Shown here: positions 1 to 8,430 of the stretch, one piece after another
How positions within the stretch are numbered: position 1 is the stretch's first letter
Layout: each line of letters opens with the position of its first letter
Source: Anaerolineae bacterium
GTDB taxonomy: Bacteria; Desulfobacterota; Desulfobacteria; Desulfobacterales; ETH-SRB1
Assembly: GCA_035529315.1 (NCBI GenBank)
Contig: DATKWZ010000034.1
Location: forward strand, 78,739 to 142,738
Reading direction: 5' to 3'
Length of the DNA stretch: 64,000 bases
Translations under genes and position numbers: made by a program
The notes under the pieces: generated by a model
The model's database searches: none
What the model saw: the letters and a program-made list of their open reading frames with translations, nothing else
Told to the model about the DNA's origin: nothing

Positions 1-805
1 GAGCCATATGGCTTGGTATTCTGCTGTAAAAGACTACAAATATTTCACAAAGGAAGAAAAATACATTAATTATTATTGCATATGTAACAATTTTGGCAAG
101 AGATTGAATCTGTTCTCTGCCCGGATCAAATTTTGTTACCCTCCTGATGATAAGGCACAAAAGAATTAATAATGCAGGGCCTGCGGCAAAGGCTGAAGCA
201 AGAAATCTCGGAGCAAGAATAGCGGTTAGCCAGAATCCCCTTCCCGGCAAACCACAGTATAAAAATGCTGTTACAGTATGGATAGCCGGCGCCCATATAA
301 TTGAAACAATTGCCAGCGTCTTTACCCAGCCTGGATAATGCACATTATTCCGTTCCGCCTCGATCACATTCCAACCCACAATGATATTCAGTAAAAGATA
401 CACGTTTAAAACTATCATATCCCAGAAAAGGACAGATCCCGGCGTTGGATAAAGCATAACATTAAGAGCGCGCATAGGTTGTCCAAGATCTGCAATAATA
501 AACATAAGACACATGATAACAGCCGCTATAGCTAGGAACTCACCTAAGATAGTAATCCTGCCGAAAGCTTTATAGTCATGGAGGTAATATGGAAGAACCA
601 CCATAACACCCCCTGCCGCAACACCGACAAGGAATGTAAACTGGGCAATATAAAAACCCCATGAAACGTCTCTGCTCATACCTGTAATCCCAAGGCCGAA
701 ACTAAGTTGCCACAGCCAGAAACCAAAAGCAATGCCCATAACAGCGAGCAGTCCTATAATAAATATCCAGTATTTCTTGCCGCCTTTAAGTGCTAATTCA
801 AGCAT
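1..805 (-). CDS. dsrP: DsrP, NrfD-family membrane subunit of the DsrMKJOP complex (3' part cut by window edge)
   Basis: Reading the minus strand from an ATG at 805 gives 268 codons with no stop before the window edge, so the C-terminus is missing. The protein is very hydrophobic, with successive membrane helices beginning near residue 13 and short polar loops, as in the NrfD/PsrC quinone-interacting family. It starts 7 bases after the dsrO stop, with GAGG just upstream, so it is the last visible gene of the dsrM-K-J-O-P operon. In sulfate reducers DsrP is thought to exchange electrons between menaquinone and the periplasmic DsrJ/DsrO subunits. The identification rests on the hydrophobic pattern and on gene order, which is the classical one. 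Confidence is high. Confidence 0.93.
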   Translation of the reverse strand, partial: MLELALKGGKKYWIFIIGLLAVMGIAFGFWLWQLSFGLGITGMSRDVSWGFYIAQFTFLVGVAAGGVMVVLPYYLHDYKAFGRITILGEFLAIAAVIMCLMFIIADLGQPMRALNVMLYPTPGSVLFWDMIVLNVYLLLNIIVGWNVIEAERNNVHYPGWVKTLAIVSIIWAPAIHTVTAFLYCGLPGRGFWLTAILAPRFLASAFAAGPALLILLCLIIRRVTKFDPGREQIQSLAKIVTYAIIINVFFFLCEIFVVFYSRIPSHMA

Positions 806-812
806 AATAACC

Positions 813-1598
813 TCATACTATGTAGTAAATGGCCGGTCCTGCACCAAGCTCCGGTTTTCGACGAATTGTATAGTTATTTTTCAATAATTTTCTGACTTCA
901 GACTCAGAATCGTGAAGATCCCCAACAACTATTGCTCCGTTTGATGCTTCCGCACAGGCCGGCATTTTTCCAACAGCCAGCCTTTCAGCGCAAAGATTGC
1001 ACTTTTCCACAACCCCTTTCATCCTTGTGGGGAATTCTTTGTTCTCCTCCTTGATAAAGGGACGTGGATCTCTGAAATTAAAGCTTCTCGATCCGTAGGG
1101 GCATGCAGCCATGCAAAACCTGCACCCTATGCAGCGATGAAAGTCCATTAGAACAATTCCGTCCTCCCGCTTAAAGGTTGCCTTGGTCGGACAGGCTCTG
1201 ACACATGCGGGTTTCTCGCAATGATTGCAAAGCACCAGGAATGGCAAATGTTTTACCCTGTCATCAACAAATTCATGTTCCTGGTTTGTAAAGACATATT
1301 TAAATTCGTCAATCCATATCCACATGATTTCGTGTCTTTTGTTTGTATGCTTAGGGATATTATGGATCTTGTTGCAAGCCTCAACAATCGGCCCGAGGTC
1401 CTCTTCAGACTCGTACTTTCTGGTATCTATAACCATAGCCCATCTTTTTGCTTTTAAAGCAGCTGGATTTTTCCGGATTTCAGCTTCACGCTTTTCGCTC
1501 TGTCCACCAGAAGCAAATGCATTTAGAACAGGCTTTGTCCCTAAACCAAGAGCTGAAATACCAGCTATTTTTAAGAAGCTTCTTCTGCTGTTTTCCAT
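813..1598 (-). CDS. dsrO: DsrO, periplasmic Tat-exported iron-sulfur subunit
   Basis: This 261-residue protein begins with a twin-arginine signal (SRRSFLKIAG, residues 4-13) followed by a hydrophobic stretch, so it should be exported folded to the periplasm. It carries ferredoxin-type cysteine groups: C124/C127/C132/C136, C156/C159/C162/C166 and C200/C203 with C215, typical of the NrfC/DmsB-like electron-transfer subunit family. Its ATG overlaps the dsrJ stop by one base (TAATG), which suggests translational coupling. DsrO probably passes electrons between the haem protein DsrJ and the membrane subunit DsrP. The Tat motif, the cysteine pattern and its place between dsrJ and dsrP agree. Confidence 0.95.
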   Translation of the reverse strand: MENSRRSFLKIAGISALGLGTKPVLNAFASGGQSEKREAEIRKNPAALKAKRWAMVIDTRKYESEEDLGPIVEACNKIHNIPKHTNKRHEIMWIWIDEFKYVFTNQEHEFVDDRVKHLPFLVLCNHCEKPACVRACPTKATFKREDGIVLMDFHRCIGCRFCMAACPYGSRSFNFRDPRPFIKEENKEFPTRMKGVVEKCNLCAERLAVGKMPACAEASNGAIVVGDLHDSESEVRKLLKNNYTIRRKPELGAGPAIYYIV

Positions 1599-1996
1599 TA
1601 CTTCTTCTCCTTTGGCGGCTCAATATGACAAGTCCAGCAGTAAGGTCTTACCGATGCATAATTGTGGCATTTATCACAAAAATCAGCCTTGCTGGAATGG
1701 CATCCAATACATGAATCATCTCCGCCGGCAAGACTCATATTAAAATTTTTGCCTGTTTTGCTCACATAAACCCTGCTGGCATTTCTTACAACAGCTTCTC
1801 TCCAGACATCAAGTATCTGCATGTGCTCTGCCTTCATAAACTCCTTTGGCTCAATGCATTCTTTTTCGAGTTTTGCCTTGTCGGTCAATTTTGGTTCAGG
1901 TACAGGAGATGCTTTCCCCATATTATACCAAAAAGGAAATGTAATAATCACAATAAAGATGATTAAACCGGTGATTATCTTGTTTTTATCATTCAT
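1598..1996 (-). CDS. dsrJ: DsrJ, membrane-anchored triheme cytochrome c
   Basis: The protein has an N-terminal membrane anchor (about residues 5-22) and three CxxCH haem-c motifs at residues 96-100 (CIGCH), 107-111 (CDKCH) and 120-124 (CWTCH). A lone cysteine at residue 47 and the His-Met pair at 58-59 match the conserved stretch that supplies the unusual haem ligand in DsrJ. A GTG at 2005 lies directly against a GGAGG at 2006-2010. The ATG at 1996 is spaced 9 bases from that site and is the better start, giving 132 residues. A 76-97 base gap separates it from dsrK. The role in redox chemistry on the periplasmic side is inferred from the family. Confidence 0.94.
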   Translation of the reverse strand: MNDKNKIITGLIIFIVIITFPFWYNMGKASPVPEPKLTDKAKLEKECIEPKEFMKAEHMQILDVWREAVVRNASRVYVSKTGKNFNMSLAGGDDSCIGCHSSKADFCDKCHNYASVRPYCWTCHIEPPKEKK

Positions 1997-2081
1997 CAAC
2001 TTCACCCTCCATTAATGCTGAATCAGCCGTCCACTACCAGCCGGGAAAAGCAGGTCGCATATAATATCCATCAGGATCGCT

Positions 2082-3704
2082 CTATTTGTCCGGTTTGCCC
2101 GGTGTTTCTTCTCCACGCAGGTTAACGGTTCTTTCCTTTTCTCCGGGCAAGATCAGGGCATTGGCCACCAGTTCATGTGTGCCTGTAACATCCACTTCCG
2201 GAACCCAGTACTTCATAAGAGGCGGAAGCACGGCCCTGTCAATTGCGCATATACAGGCCAGCATGTTCACATCATGTTTATCATGAACATATTTTACGGC
2301 ATTAGCCCTTGGCAGACCTCCGGCAAGCCGTAATTCCATATCTTCACTTGCATTCAGGCCGGACCCGCTGCCGCAGCAGAATGTCTGCTCCTTTATGCAG
2401 TTTCTGGGCATGTCATAAAAATTATTGCACACATTTTTTATAACATACCTTGGCTCATCAAACATCCCCATGCCCCTGGAAACATTACAGGAATCATGAA
2501 ATGTAACCTTTAAATGATCGTTCCTGGAGGGATCAAGATCAAGCTTGCCGTGTTTGATAAGATCTGCGGTAAACTCAACAATATGAACCATCTTGGTGGA
2601 TTTGGCATTCTCGAACTTTGTGCCTGTTATCGGACTAACCGGTTCTTCGAGAAAATCGGCAGGCCCGTTCATGGTGCTCATGAACTGATTTATAACCCGC
2701 CACATATGTCCGCACTCTCCTCCGAGAATCCATTTTACTCCCAGCCTTTTGGCTTCAGCATACATTTTTGCGTTAAGCCGTTTCATGGTTTCATTGGAAG
2801 TGAAAAGGCCAAAATTTCCGCCCTCAGAAGCATATGTGCTCCATGTAATATTAAGCCCGTATTTTTCCTTTAAATAATGATGCAGTATCATATATCCCAT
2901 ACAGGTATATGTGCCGGGATCGCCAAACACATCTCCGGACGGGGTAATAAAAAGAATATCCGCGCCTTTTTTATTAAATTGAGGGTTTACTCTTACTCCT
3001 GTTATTTCTTCAATTTCATCTACAAAGAAATCAAGCATATCTTTAAATGCATGAGGCTGGATTCCCATATGATTTCCTGTCCTGTAACAATTTGAAACAG
3101 GCGTCGCTATCCAGTCAATGTTAAGGCCAAGAAGATTGAGCAGCTCCCTGCCAAGCATGGTGATTTCGGCAGTATCAATGCCGTATGGACAAAAGACCGA
3201 GCAGCGCCGGCATTCGGTACACTGGAAAAAATAGTACCACCACTCTTTTAAAACATCTAAAGTAAGTTTTCTCGCGCCTGCAAGCCTTCCGAGCATTTTC
3301 CCGAAGGTTGTAAAATCATTTCTATATACAGATCGTATAAGTTCGGCCCTGAGAACCGGCATATTTTTCGGGTCGCCTGTTCCGATAAAGAAGTGGCATT
3401 TGTCGGCGCATGCTCCGCACCGAACACAGATATCCATGAAAATCTTAAAGGACCTGAACCGCGCCAGCCGATCCTTCATCCCTTCATAAATTATCTCTTT
3501 CCAGTTTTCTGGAAGCAGCCAGTCCTCATGTTTAGGATTCCATTCCCTGGGGTAGGGGAGACCAAGTGTTTCAACGCTTTTAGGTTTAGCGGCATAACAA
3601 AACATCCCGTCTCTAATTACCGTAGGGGTATCCATCCATCCGCTTTGTGGCGGATTATAATTAATTTTCGAAAATAATTCATCTGATTTGGGAAGTTCAG
3701 CCAT
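2082..3704 (-). CDS. dsrK: DsrK, HdrD-like catalytic iron-sulfur subunit of the Dsr membrane complex
   Basis: This 540-residue cytoplasmic protein has two [4Fe-4S] ferredoxin motifs (C93/C96/C99/C103 and C162/C165/C168/C172). They are followed by a heterodisulfide-reductase-like cysteine-rich C-terminal half, with HDSC at 403-406 and a CCG at 443-445 that would bind the special catalytic cubane. In sulfate reducers DsrK is believed to reduce the DsrC trisulfide or disulfide formed by sulfite reductase, using electrons from menaquinol through DsrM. Its ATG overlaps the dsrM stop (TAATG) and AAAAGGAGAG lies upstream. Length and motif order are normal for DsrK. dsrC and dsrAB themselves are not in this window. 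Confidence 0.96.
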   Translation of the reverse strand: MAELPKSDELFSKINYNPPQSGWMDTPTVIRDGMFCYAAKPKSVETLGLPYPREWNPKHEDWLLPENWKEIIYEGMKDRLARFRSFKIFMDICVRCGACADKCHFFIGTGDPKNMPVLRAELIRSVYRNDFTTFGKMLGRLAGARKLTLDVLKEWWYYFFQCTECRRCSVFCPYGIDTAEITMLGRELLNLLGLNIDWIATPVSNCYRTGNHMGIQPHAFKDMLDFFVDEIEEITGVRVNPQFNKKGADILFITPSGDVFGDPGTYTCMGYMILHHYLKEKYGLNITWSTYASEGGNFGLFTSNETMKRLNAKMYAEAKRLGVKWILGGECGHMWRVINQFMSTMNGPADFLEEPVSPITGTKFENAKSTKMVHIVEFTADLIKHGKLDLDPSRNDHLKVTFHDSCNVSRGMGMFDEPRYVIKNVCNNFYDMPRNCIKEQTFCCGSGSGLNASEDMELRLAGGLPRANAVKYVHDKHDVNMLACICAIDRAVLPPLMKYWVPEVDVTGTHELVANALILPGEKERTVNLRGEETPGKPDK

Positions 3705-4705
3705 TAGCTCTCCTTTTCCACTGGAAGTCCAGCTTCTATCATTTTTTCCCTGAAGTCATCTTCATACTCTTCGTATGTATGAACCTTGACAACGGGATTC
3801 CAGGGGTTGATATGTCTTTCAGCGCGGGTATTGTTCGGCAGATTCCTGGTAGGGCTCAAAAACACACCTCCCATATGCATAAGTTTGCTGAAAGGGAAAT
3901 ATGCAAAAAGAACACTTACAAGAAACAGATGGACATAAAAAATACTTCCTATGCCATCAGGAACAGTTGGATGAAGTGTTGCTAAACCCATTGCAAACTC
4001 TTTAACGCCTACGACGTTCACCTTTGTGAAATAACGCATGAGAATGCCGGTAATAGCTATGCTGATAATAAGGAAAAGTGGAAAAAAATCGGCAGCAAGG
4101 GAAATATATCTCACCTGCGGAATATAGATTCTTCTTAAAAATAGAAAGACTACAGATGCCAGAAGAACCGCGCCGGACAGGAAGAGCCCGGGCAATCCGA
4201 CCTGGAAGAAACTATCGACATTTTCCAGCAACTGCAAACATGCAGGCACGGGCTCAAGAAAAAACCGCAGATGCCTTATCAGCACGGTAAGAAAAGAATA
4301 GTGGAATGCCAATGCCGCAAGCCACAACCACTTTTCCCATACATATGAGATTTTAGTTCCTTCATTCAATCTGCACTTGGTGTTCCTGAATAATGAGCGG
4401 AAAAAAAGTATTTCAAAAAACATCCGCACAATTACGCCGCCGGCAGTAAACGGGTTGTCTATCTTGGAATGTTTGATCCAGGGGAGTGATTTCTGCTGAC
4501 CGCATGTAGAGGGAATACGGAATGGAACAGGTGAATTCGCCCAGTCCATTACACGATATATAAACCCCACGATAAAGATGAGTACGGCTATATAAGGTAT
4601 TATGATGCCAAAAAGAACCTGAAGTCCAGCCGCCTCAACTCCCACATAGGCTAACGAAATCAGCACAATAACCGCTATGAGGGAAAATAAGTACTTTACA
4701 TTCAT
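3704..4705 (-). CDS. dsrM: DsrM, membrane cytochrome b subunit (NarI-like)
   Basis: This 333-residue protein has several strongly hydrophobic helices: two close to the N-terminus, then near residues 125-150, 170-190, 205-225 and 260-280. Histidines lie in and near the later helices, as expected of the NarI-like di-haem b family. It is the membrane partner of DsrK and probably oxidises menaquinol to feed DsrK on the cytoplasmic side. It starts with ATG at 4705, preceded by GCGAGGTA. It is the first structural gene of the dsrMKJOP group, 52 bases after the RsbRD-type gene, so the two are probably co-transcribed. No oddities were seen. Confidence 0.95.
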   Translation of the reverse strand: MNVKYLFSLIAVIVLISLAYVGVEAAGLQVLFGIIIPYIAVLIFIVGFIYRVMDWANSPVPFRIPSTCGQQKSLPWIKHSKIDNPFTAGGVIVRMFFEILFFRSLFRNTKCRLNEGTKISYVWEKWLWLAALAFHYSFLTVLIRHLRFFLEPVPACLQLLENVDSFFQVGLPGLFLSGAVLLASVVFLFLRRIYIPQVRYISLAADFFPLFLIISIAITGILMRYFTKVNVVGVKEFAMGLATLHPTVPDGIGSIFYVHLFLVSVLFAYFPFSKLMHMGGVFLSPTRNLPNNTRAERHINPWNPVVKVHTYEEYEDDFREKMIEAGLPVEKES

Positions 4706-4757
4706 TTAACATTACCTCGCTGTGTAGCCCAAAATATATTAAAATACGTATCTGAAA

Positions 4758-5288
4758 TTAATCGCACGGTCTGTTATCTTCGATTTCGGTTACAAGGCCG
4801 GCCCTTTCAAATGCTCTGAAGGTTCTGTTTCTTTCATCGGTTGCCTTAATCGCGTAAATTTGTTCCCTGCATTTAATAAAAACATCAAAGGCCATTAATC
4901 CAAGTTCATCGATCTTTGACTCGAACAGCAACAACTCATTTAAAATCTTATTATCGCAAAGTTCTTTTTTTAAATTTTTTCTAATTGCTTGTTTCAAGGA
5001 AAAGATAAAGGCAACAGCTTGTGAGGGAGAAAACATTACCTGGACAGCTCTGATTTTGAGGATGGGTTCCAAAAACGATGTTATTATTGTTTGATCCATT
5101 TTATTGATTAATTCATCAAATAGAGGCCCAATGCCCTGCGAAATGGTGTTTCCAACAGGATTGGCAAAAGGATCTTTCTGGTCCTTGAGAAACCGGGAGG
5201 TGTCGTGAGGATAAGTATTAACCACCATGTCAAACCATTGTTTAACAATTGCGGCTTTTTTTTGCTTCAGTAAATCGTTTAGCCTCAT
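4758..5288 (-). CDS. RsbRD N-terminal-domain protein preceding dsrMKJOP
   Basis: A 176-residue, largely helical soluble protein starting MRLNDLLKQKKAAIVKQWFD. The opening (helix, KxxIxxxWxxxV, then YP..T..FL) is characteristic of the RsbRD/RsbT co-antagonist N-terminal, globin-like domain. No STAS domain follows, so only the sensor-like part is present. A gene of this type commonly sits directly upstream of dsrM in deltaproteobacterial sulfate reducers. Its biochemical role is not established. Here it is the first gene after a strong promoter and 52 bases before dsrM, so it is very likely in the dsr transcript. A role in sensing or assembling the complex is inference. AAGGA and GGGA precede the ATG. 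Confidence 0.85.
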   Translation of the reverse strand: MRLNDLLKQKKAAIVKQWFDMVVNTYPHDTSRFLKDQKDPFANPVGNTISQGIGPLFDELINKMDQTIITSFLEPILKIRAVQVMFSPSQAVAFIFSLKQAIRKNLKKELCDNKILNELLLFESKIDELGLMAFDVFIKCREQIYAIKATDERNRTFRAFERAGLVTEIEDNRPCD

Positions 5289-5358
5289 TCCCAGTATCGT
5301 TTCCTTATTAATATTAACACATGAAAATCAGCATATAAAGTTTGATTTTAAGGTTGAG

Positions 5359-5387
5359 CTTATAAACAACCTGCAAAATTTTGTCAA
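5359..5387 (-). promoter_or_regulatory. Strong sigma70-type promoter for the dsr operon
   Basis: On the minus strand a perfect -35 hexamer TTGACA (5382-5387) is separated by 17 bases from TATAAG (5359-5364, 5 of 6 to consensus). This predicts a transcription start near 5352 and an untranslated leader of about 64 bases before the ATG at 5288. It is the best promoter match noticed in the window. Confidence 0.75.
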
Positions 5388-5432
5388 GAATAAAAGAAAG
5401 AAACAGCTTAAAAATATATTGTTAAATTTCAA

Positions 5433-5461
5433 TTGACGATTGGTAAATTTTAGTTTTTAAC
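5433..5461 (+). promoter_or_regulatory. Candidate acnA promoter
   Basis: TTGACG (5433-5438), a 17-base spacer and TTTAAC (5456-5461, 4 of 6) face the aconitase gene, about 45 bases away and divergent from the dsr promoter. The -10 element is weak, so this is only a candidate. Confidence 0.35.
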
Positions 5462-5534
5462 AAAAATTTACGGTTCAATCTTAATCGTCCTCTAACCGTG
5501 AATCCTGAATCTCTGAAACGTGGAAGGAAAAGAT

Positions 5535-8240
5535 ATGACAGCATGCAAAAACAGTTTTGGAACAAGGTCGATTCTCAACACATCTGATGGTCCTTTTGTA
5601 TACTATGATCTGAAAAAAATTGCAGATTCGGGTTTTGCCGATATCGATTATTTTCCTTTTTGCATAAAGATACTTTTGGAAAACCTGCTCAGGAATGAAG
5701 ACAATATTGTCGTGAATGCCGATGACGTAGAAAATATGGCAAGATGGAATCCAAAGGTTTCCGGAAACAATGAGGTTCCTTTCATGCCTGCCCGAATCCT
5801 GCTCCAGGATTTCACAGGGGTTCCGGCTCTTGTTGATATGGCTGCTATGCGAGATGCCGCAAATCGCCTTAATATCGATCCCATGAAAATCAATCCTAAC
5901 ATCCCTGTTGAACTGGTAATTGATCACTCGGTTCAGGTTGACTCTTTCGGTTCTGCAAGATCCTTTGAGTATAATGTTAAAAAGGAGTTTCAACGTAATT
6001 CAGAGCGTTATGCCTTTTTGCGCTGGGGGCAGAAAAATTTTAAAAATTTTAATGTAGTGCCTCCGGCAACAGGCATTATTCATCAGGTTAACCTGGAATA
6101 CCTGGCAAGGGTAATATTCATAAAGACAGAAAATGGGCAAAGGATCGCTTTCCCGGACAGCCTTGTCGGCCTTGATTCCCACACCACGATGATTAACGGA
6201 ATCGGTGTGCTCGGTTGGGGTGTCGGCGGTATTGAGGCCGAGGCCGTGATGTTAGGCAACCCTTATTTTATGCTTACTCCACGGGTAGTCGGATGTTGCC
6301 TGGACAACACTCTTCCTGACGGAGCCACGGCCACAGATCTTGTGCTTACCATAACCGAGCTGCTTCGGAAAAAAGGGGTGGTCGGCAAATTTGTTGAATT
6401 CTACGGGCCAGGCGTAAGGAGCCTGAGCTGCGAAGATCGGGCGACAATATCCAATATGGCTCCAGAGTACGGAGCAACCATGGGTTTTTTCCCTGTAGAT
6501 GATGAAACAATCAAGTACCTTCGTCTATCGGGTCGGTCACAAAAAAATATCGCCCTTGTTGAAAACTATTGCAGAGCCCAGGGCCTTTTCAGAACAGAGA
6601 CAATGCCGGACCCGATTTACAACGATAGTATCCATCTGGATATGAGCGCTATAGAATCGAGCCTGGCAGGCCCAAAGCGTCCTCAGCAGCGGATCCCTCT
6701 TTTAAAAATGAAACAGTGTTTTATTAATGACTTTAAGGAATCATTTGCAAACATCAGTTCCCCAAATCAGCAAAGCGCAAAACCTGTTGAGATCAGAATT
6801 GATGGGGATACATTTAGTATTGACCACGGTTGTGTGGTTATAGCGGCAATAACAAGCTGTACTAATACCTCAAATCCCTCGGCTATGGTTGGGGCAGGGC
6901 TGCTGGCAAAAAAGGCTGTTGAGCGCGGACTTTGTACTAGGCCATGGGTTAAAACCAGCCTGGCGCCCGGTTCCAGGGTGGTTACGGAATACCTTGAGAG
7001 TGCGGGGCTGATGCAATATCTTGATACGTTGCGCTTCAACCTCGTTGCCTATGGATGCGCGTCCTGTATCGGCAACAGCGGGCCCCTTCTGGAATCTGTG
7101 GCAAGTGCTATAAGGGAGCACAACCTCGTGGCTGCGTCTGTTATAAGCGGCAATCGTAATTTTGAAGGAAGGGTTTCTCCCCTGACCCGGGCCAACTTTC
7201 TTGCATCACCTCTACTGGTTGTTGCTTATGCCATTGCAGGGAGGGTGGACATTGATTTTGAAAAAGAACCCATATCGATTGATTCCAGCGGAAAGCCGGT
7301 ATATTTGAGTGAAATATGGCCCGGCATGGAGGAGATTGAAAAGGTTGTTAAAAAGACCATAAAACCGGAAATATACAGAAAAGCATATGCAACGGCGTTT
7401 GAAGGATCAAGTCTGTGGCAATCGATTCCGACTCCTGAAGGAGCGATTTACAAATGGGATTCAAAATCAACCTATATTAAGGAGCCGCCTTTTTTTAAGA
7501 AAATAACGCGTGAGGTTTCAAAACTTCAGGATATCAAGGGAGCAAGGATTCTGGCTCTTCTTGGAGACAGCGTTACAACAGACCATATTTCACCTGCGGG
7601 CGCAATCCCTGCTGACGGTCCGGCAGGCGTATATCTTGCTAAGCATGGCGTAACGCCCTTGGATTTTAATTCCTTTGGATCCCGGCGCGGAAACCATGAA
7701 GTTATGCTGCGGGGCGCATTCGGCAATATCCGTCTTCAAAACAGGCTTGTGCCCGGCATAGAGGGTGGATGGACCATCTGTTTGCCGGAAGGAAAAGAAA
7801 TGTCTATCTATGAAGCAGCCATGCGGTATCAAAAGAAAAGGACGCCCCTGCTGATTATAGCCGGCAGCGACTACGGCACCGGTAGTTCTCGAGACTGGGC
7901 AGCCAAAGGAACGGCCTTGCTTGGAGTTAAAGCTGTAATTGCTGAAAGTTTCGAGCGCATACACAGGAGCAACCTTGTGTGCATGGGGATTTTGCCTCTT
8001 CAGTTCAAATCCGATGAAAATGCCGGATCGCTTGAACTGGATGGAACCGAACTATATAATATAACAGGTATTGAAAACAAACTAAAACCCGGGGGGGAAC
8101 TTTTGGTTTGCGCTGATCGGAAAGACGGCGAAAAGATCGAATTTATGGTTACTGCCAGGATCGACTCTCCAATAGAATTGAGTTATTACAGACATGGCGG
8201 AATACTGGCCTATGTTATGAGACGTCTGAAAACGGATTAA
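5535..8240 (+). CDS. acnA: Aconitate hydratase, AcnA/IRP1 type
   Basis: The 901-residue protein is a full-length AcnA-type aconitase that interconverts citrate and isocitrate in the cytoplasm. The three [4Fe-4S] ligands are visible: C442 in SCTNTSNPS, and C508 and C511 in YGCASCIGNSGPL. The swivelling domain carries GDSVTTDHISPAG and, further on, GSSRDWAAKG. A GTG at 5520 gives a longer frame, but GGAAGGA lies within that extension, correctly spaced for the ATG at 5535, which is chosen here. The gene diverges from the dsr operon and stands alone; fumarase and PFOR are 45 kb further on. Aconitase is expected in citric-acid-cycle sulfate reducers, but also for glutamate synthesis, so the direction of the cycle cannot be read from it. 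Confidence 0.96.
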   Translation: MTACKNSFGTRSILNTSDGPFVYYDLKKIADSGFADIDYFPFCIKILLENLLRNEDNIVVNADDVENMARWNPKVSGNNEVPFMPARILLQDFTGVPALVDMAAMRDAANRLNIDPMKINPNIPVELVIDHSVQVDSFGSARSFEYNVKKEFQRNSERYAFLRWGQKNFKNFNVVPPATGIIHQVNLEYLARVIFIKTENGQRIAFPDSLVGLDSHTTMINGIGVLGWGVGGIEAEAVMLGNPYFMLTPRVVGCCLDNTLPDGATATDLVLTITELLRKKGVVGKFVEFYGPGVRSLSCEDRATISNMAPEYGATMGFFPVDDETIKYLRLSGRSQKNIALVENYCRAQGLFRTETMPDPIYNDSIHLDMSAIESSLAGPKRPQQRIPLLKMKQCFINDFKESFANISSPNQQSAKPVEIRIDGDTFSIDHGCVVIAAITSCTNTSNPSAMVGAGLLAKKAVERGLCTRPWVKTSLAPGSRVVTEYLESAGLMQYLDTLRFNLVAYGCASCIGNSGPLLESVASAIREHNLVAASVISGNRNFEGRVSPLTRANFLASPLLVVAYAIAGRVDIDFEKEPISIDSSGKPVYLSEIWPGMEEIEKVVKKTIKPEIYRKAYATAFEGSSLWQSIPTPEGAIYKWDSKSTYIKEPPFFKKITREVSKLQDIKGARILALLGDSVTTDHISPAGAIPADGPAGVYLAKHGVTPLDFNSFGSRRGNHEVMLRGAFGNIRLQNRLVPGIEGGWTICLPEGKEMSIYEAAMRYQKKRTPLLIIAGSDYGTGSSRDWAAKGTALLGVKAVIAESFERIHRSNLVCMGILPLQFKSDENAGSLELDGTELYNITGIENKLKPGGELLVCADRKDGEKIEFMVTARIDSPIELSYYRHGGILAYVMRRLKTD

Positions 8241-8287
8241 GGATTAATCCTTACCCCTTAATCCTCTAATCCTTTTGTCCAGTTCCG

Positions 8288-8369
8288 GTCATTGCGAGGC
8301 ACAAAGTGCCGCGGCAATCTTGTGGATTATTAACATGTTGTGAGATTGCTTCGCTTCGCTCGCAATGAC
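8288..8369. repeat. 82-bp inverted-repeat (MITE-like) element
   Basis: The ends are perfect 11-bp inverted repeats, GTCATTGCGAG (8288-8298) and CTCGCAATGAC (8359-8369). A second imperfect pair lies inside (GCGGCAATCT and AGATTGCTTCGC). This matches a widespread family of non-coding palindromic repeats in deltaproteobacteria. It carries no reading frame. Confidence 0.75.
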
Positions 8370-8403
8370 GATACTGGTGTTATAAAAAGTTCTCTGCACA
8401 AAC

Positions 8404-8430
8404 AATCCTCTTTCAAGGATTTTGTTTTTT
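8404..8430 (+). terminator. Possible intrinsic terminator after acnA
   Basis: AATCCT (8404-8409) pairs with AGGATT (8416-8421) and is followed by TTGTTTTTT. The stem is only six pairs. It overlaps the 3' end of the convergent kinase gene. Confidence 0.35.

Noticed and set aside
1221..1743. Plus-strand open frames across dsrO/dsrJ
   Set aside because: They are antisense to well-supported genes with clear Tat, ferredoxin and haem motifs; no ribosome sites or family features.
5481..5993. 170-residue minus-strand frame over the acnA start
   Set aside because: It lies antisense to conserved aconitase sequence and has no recognisable motif.
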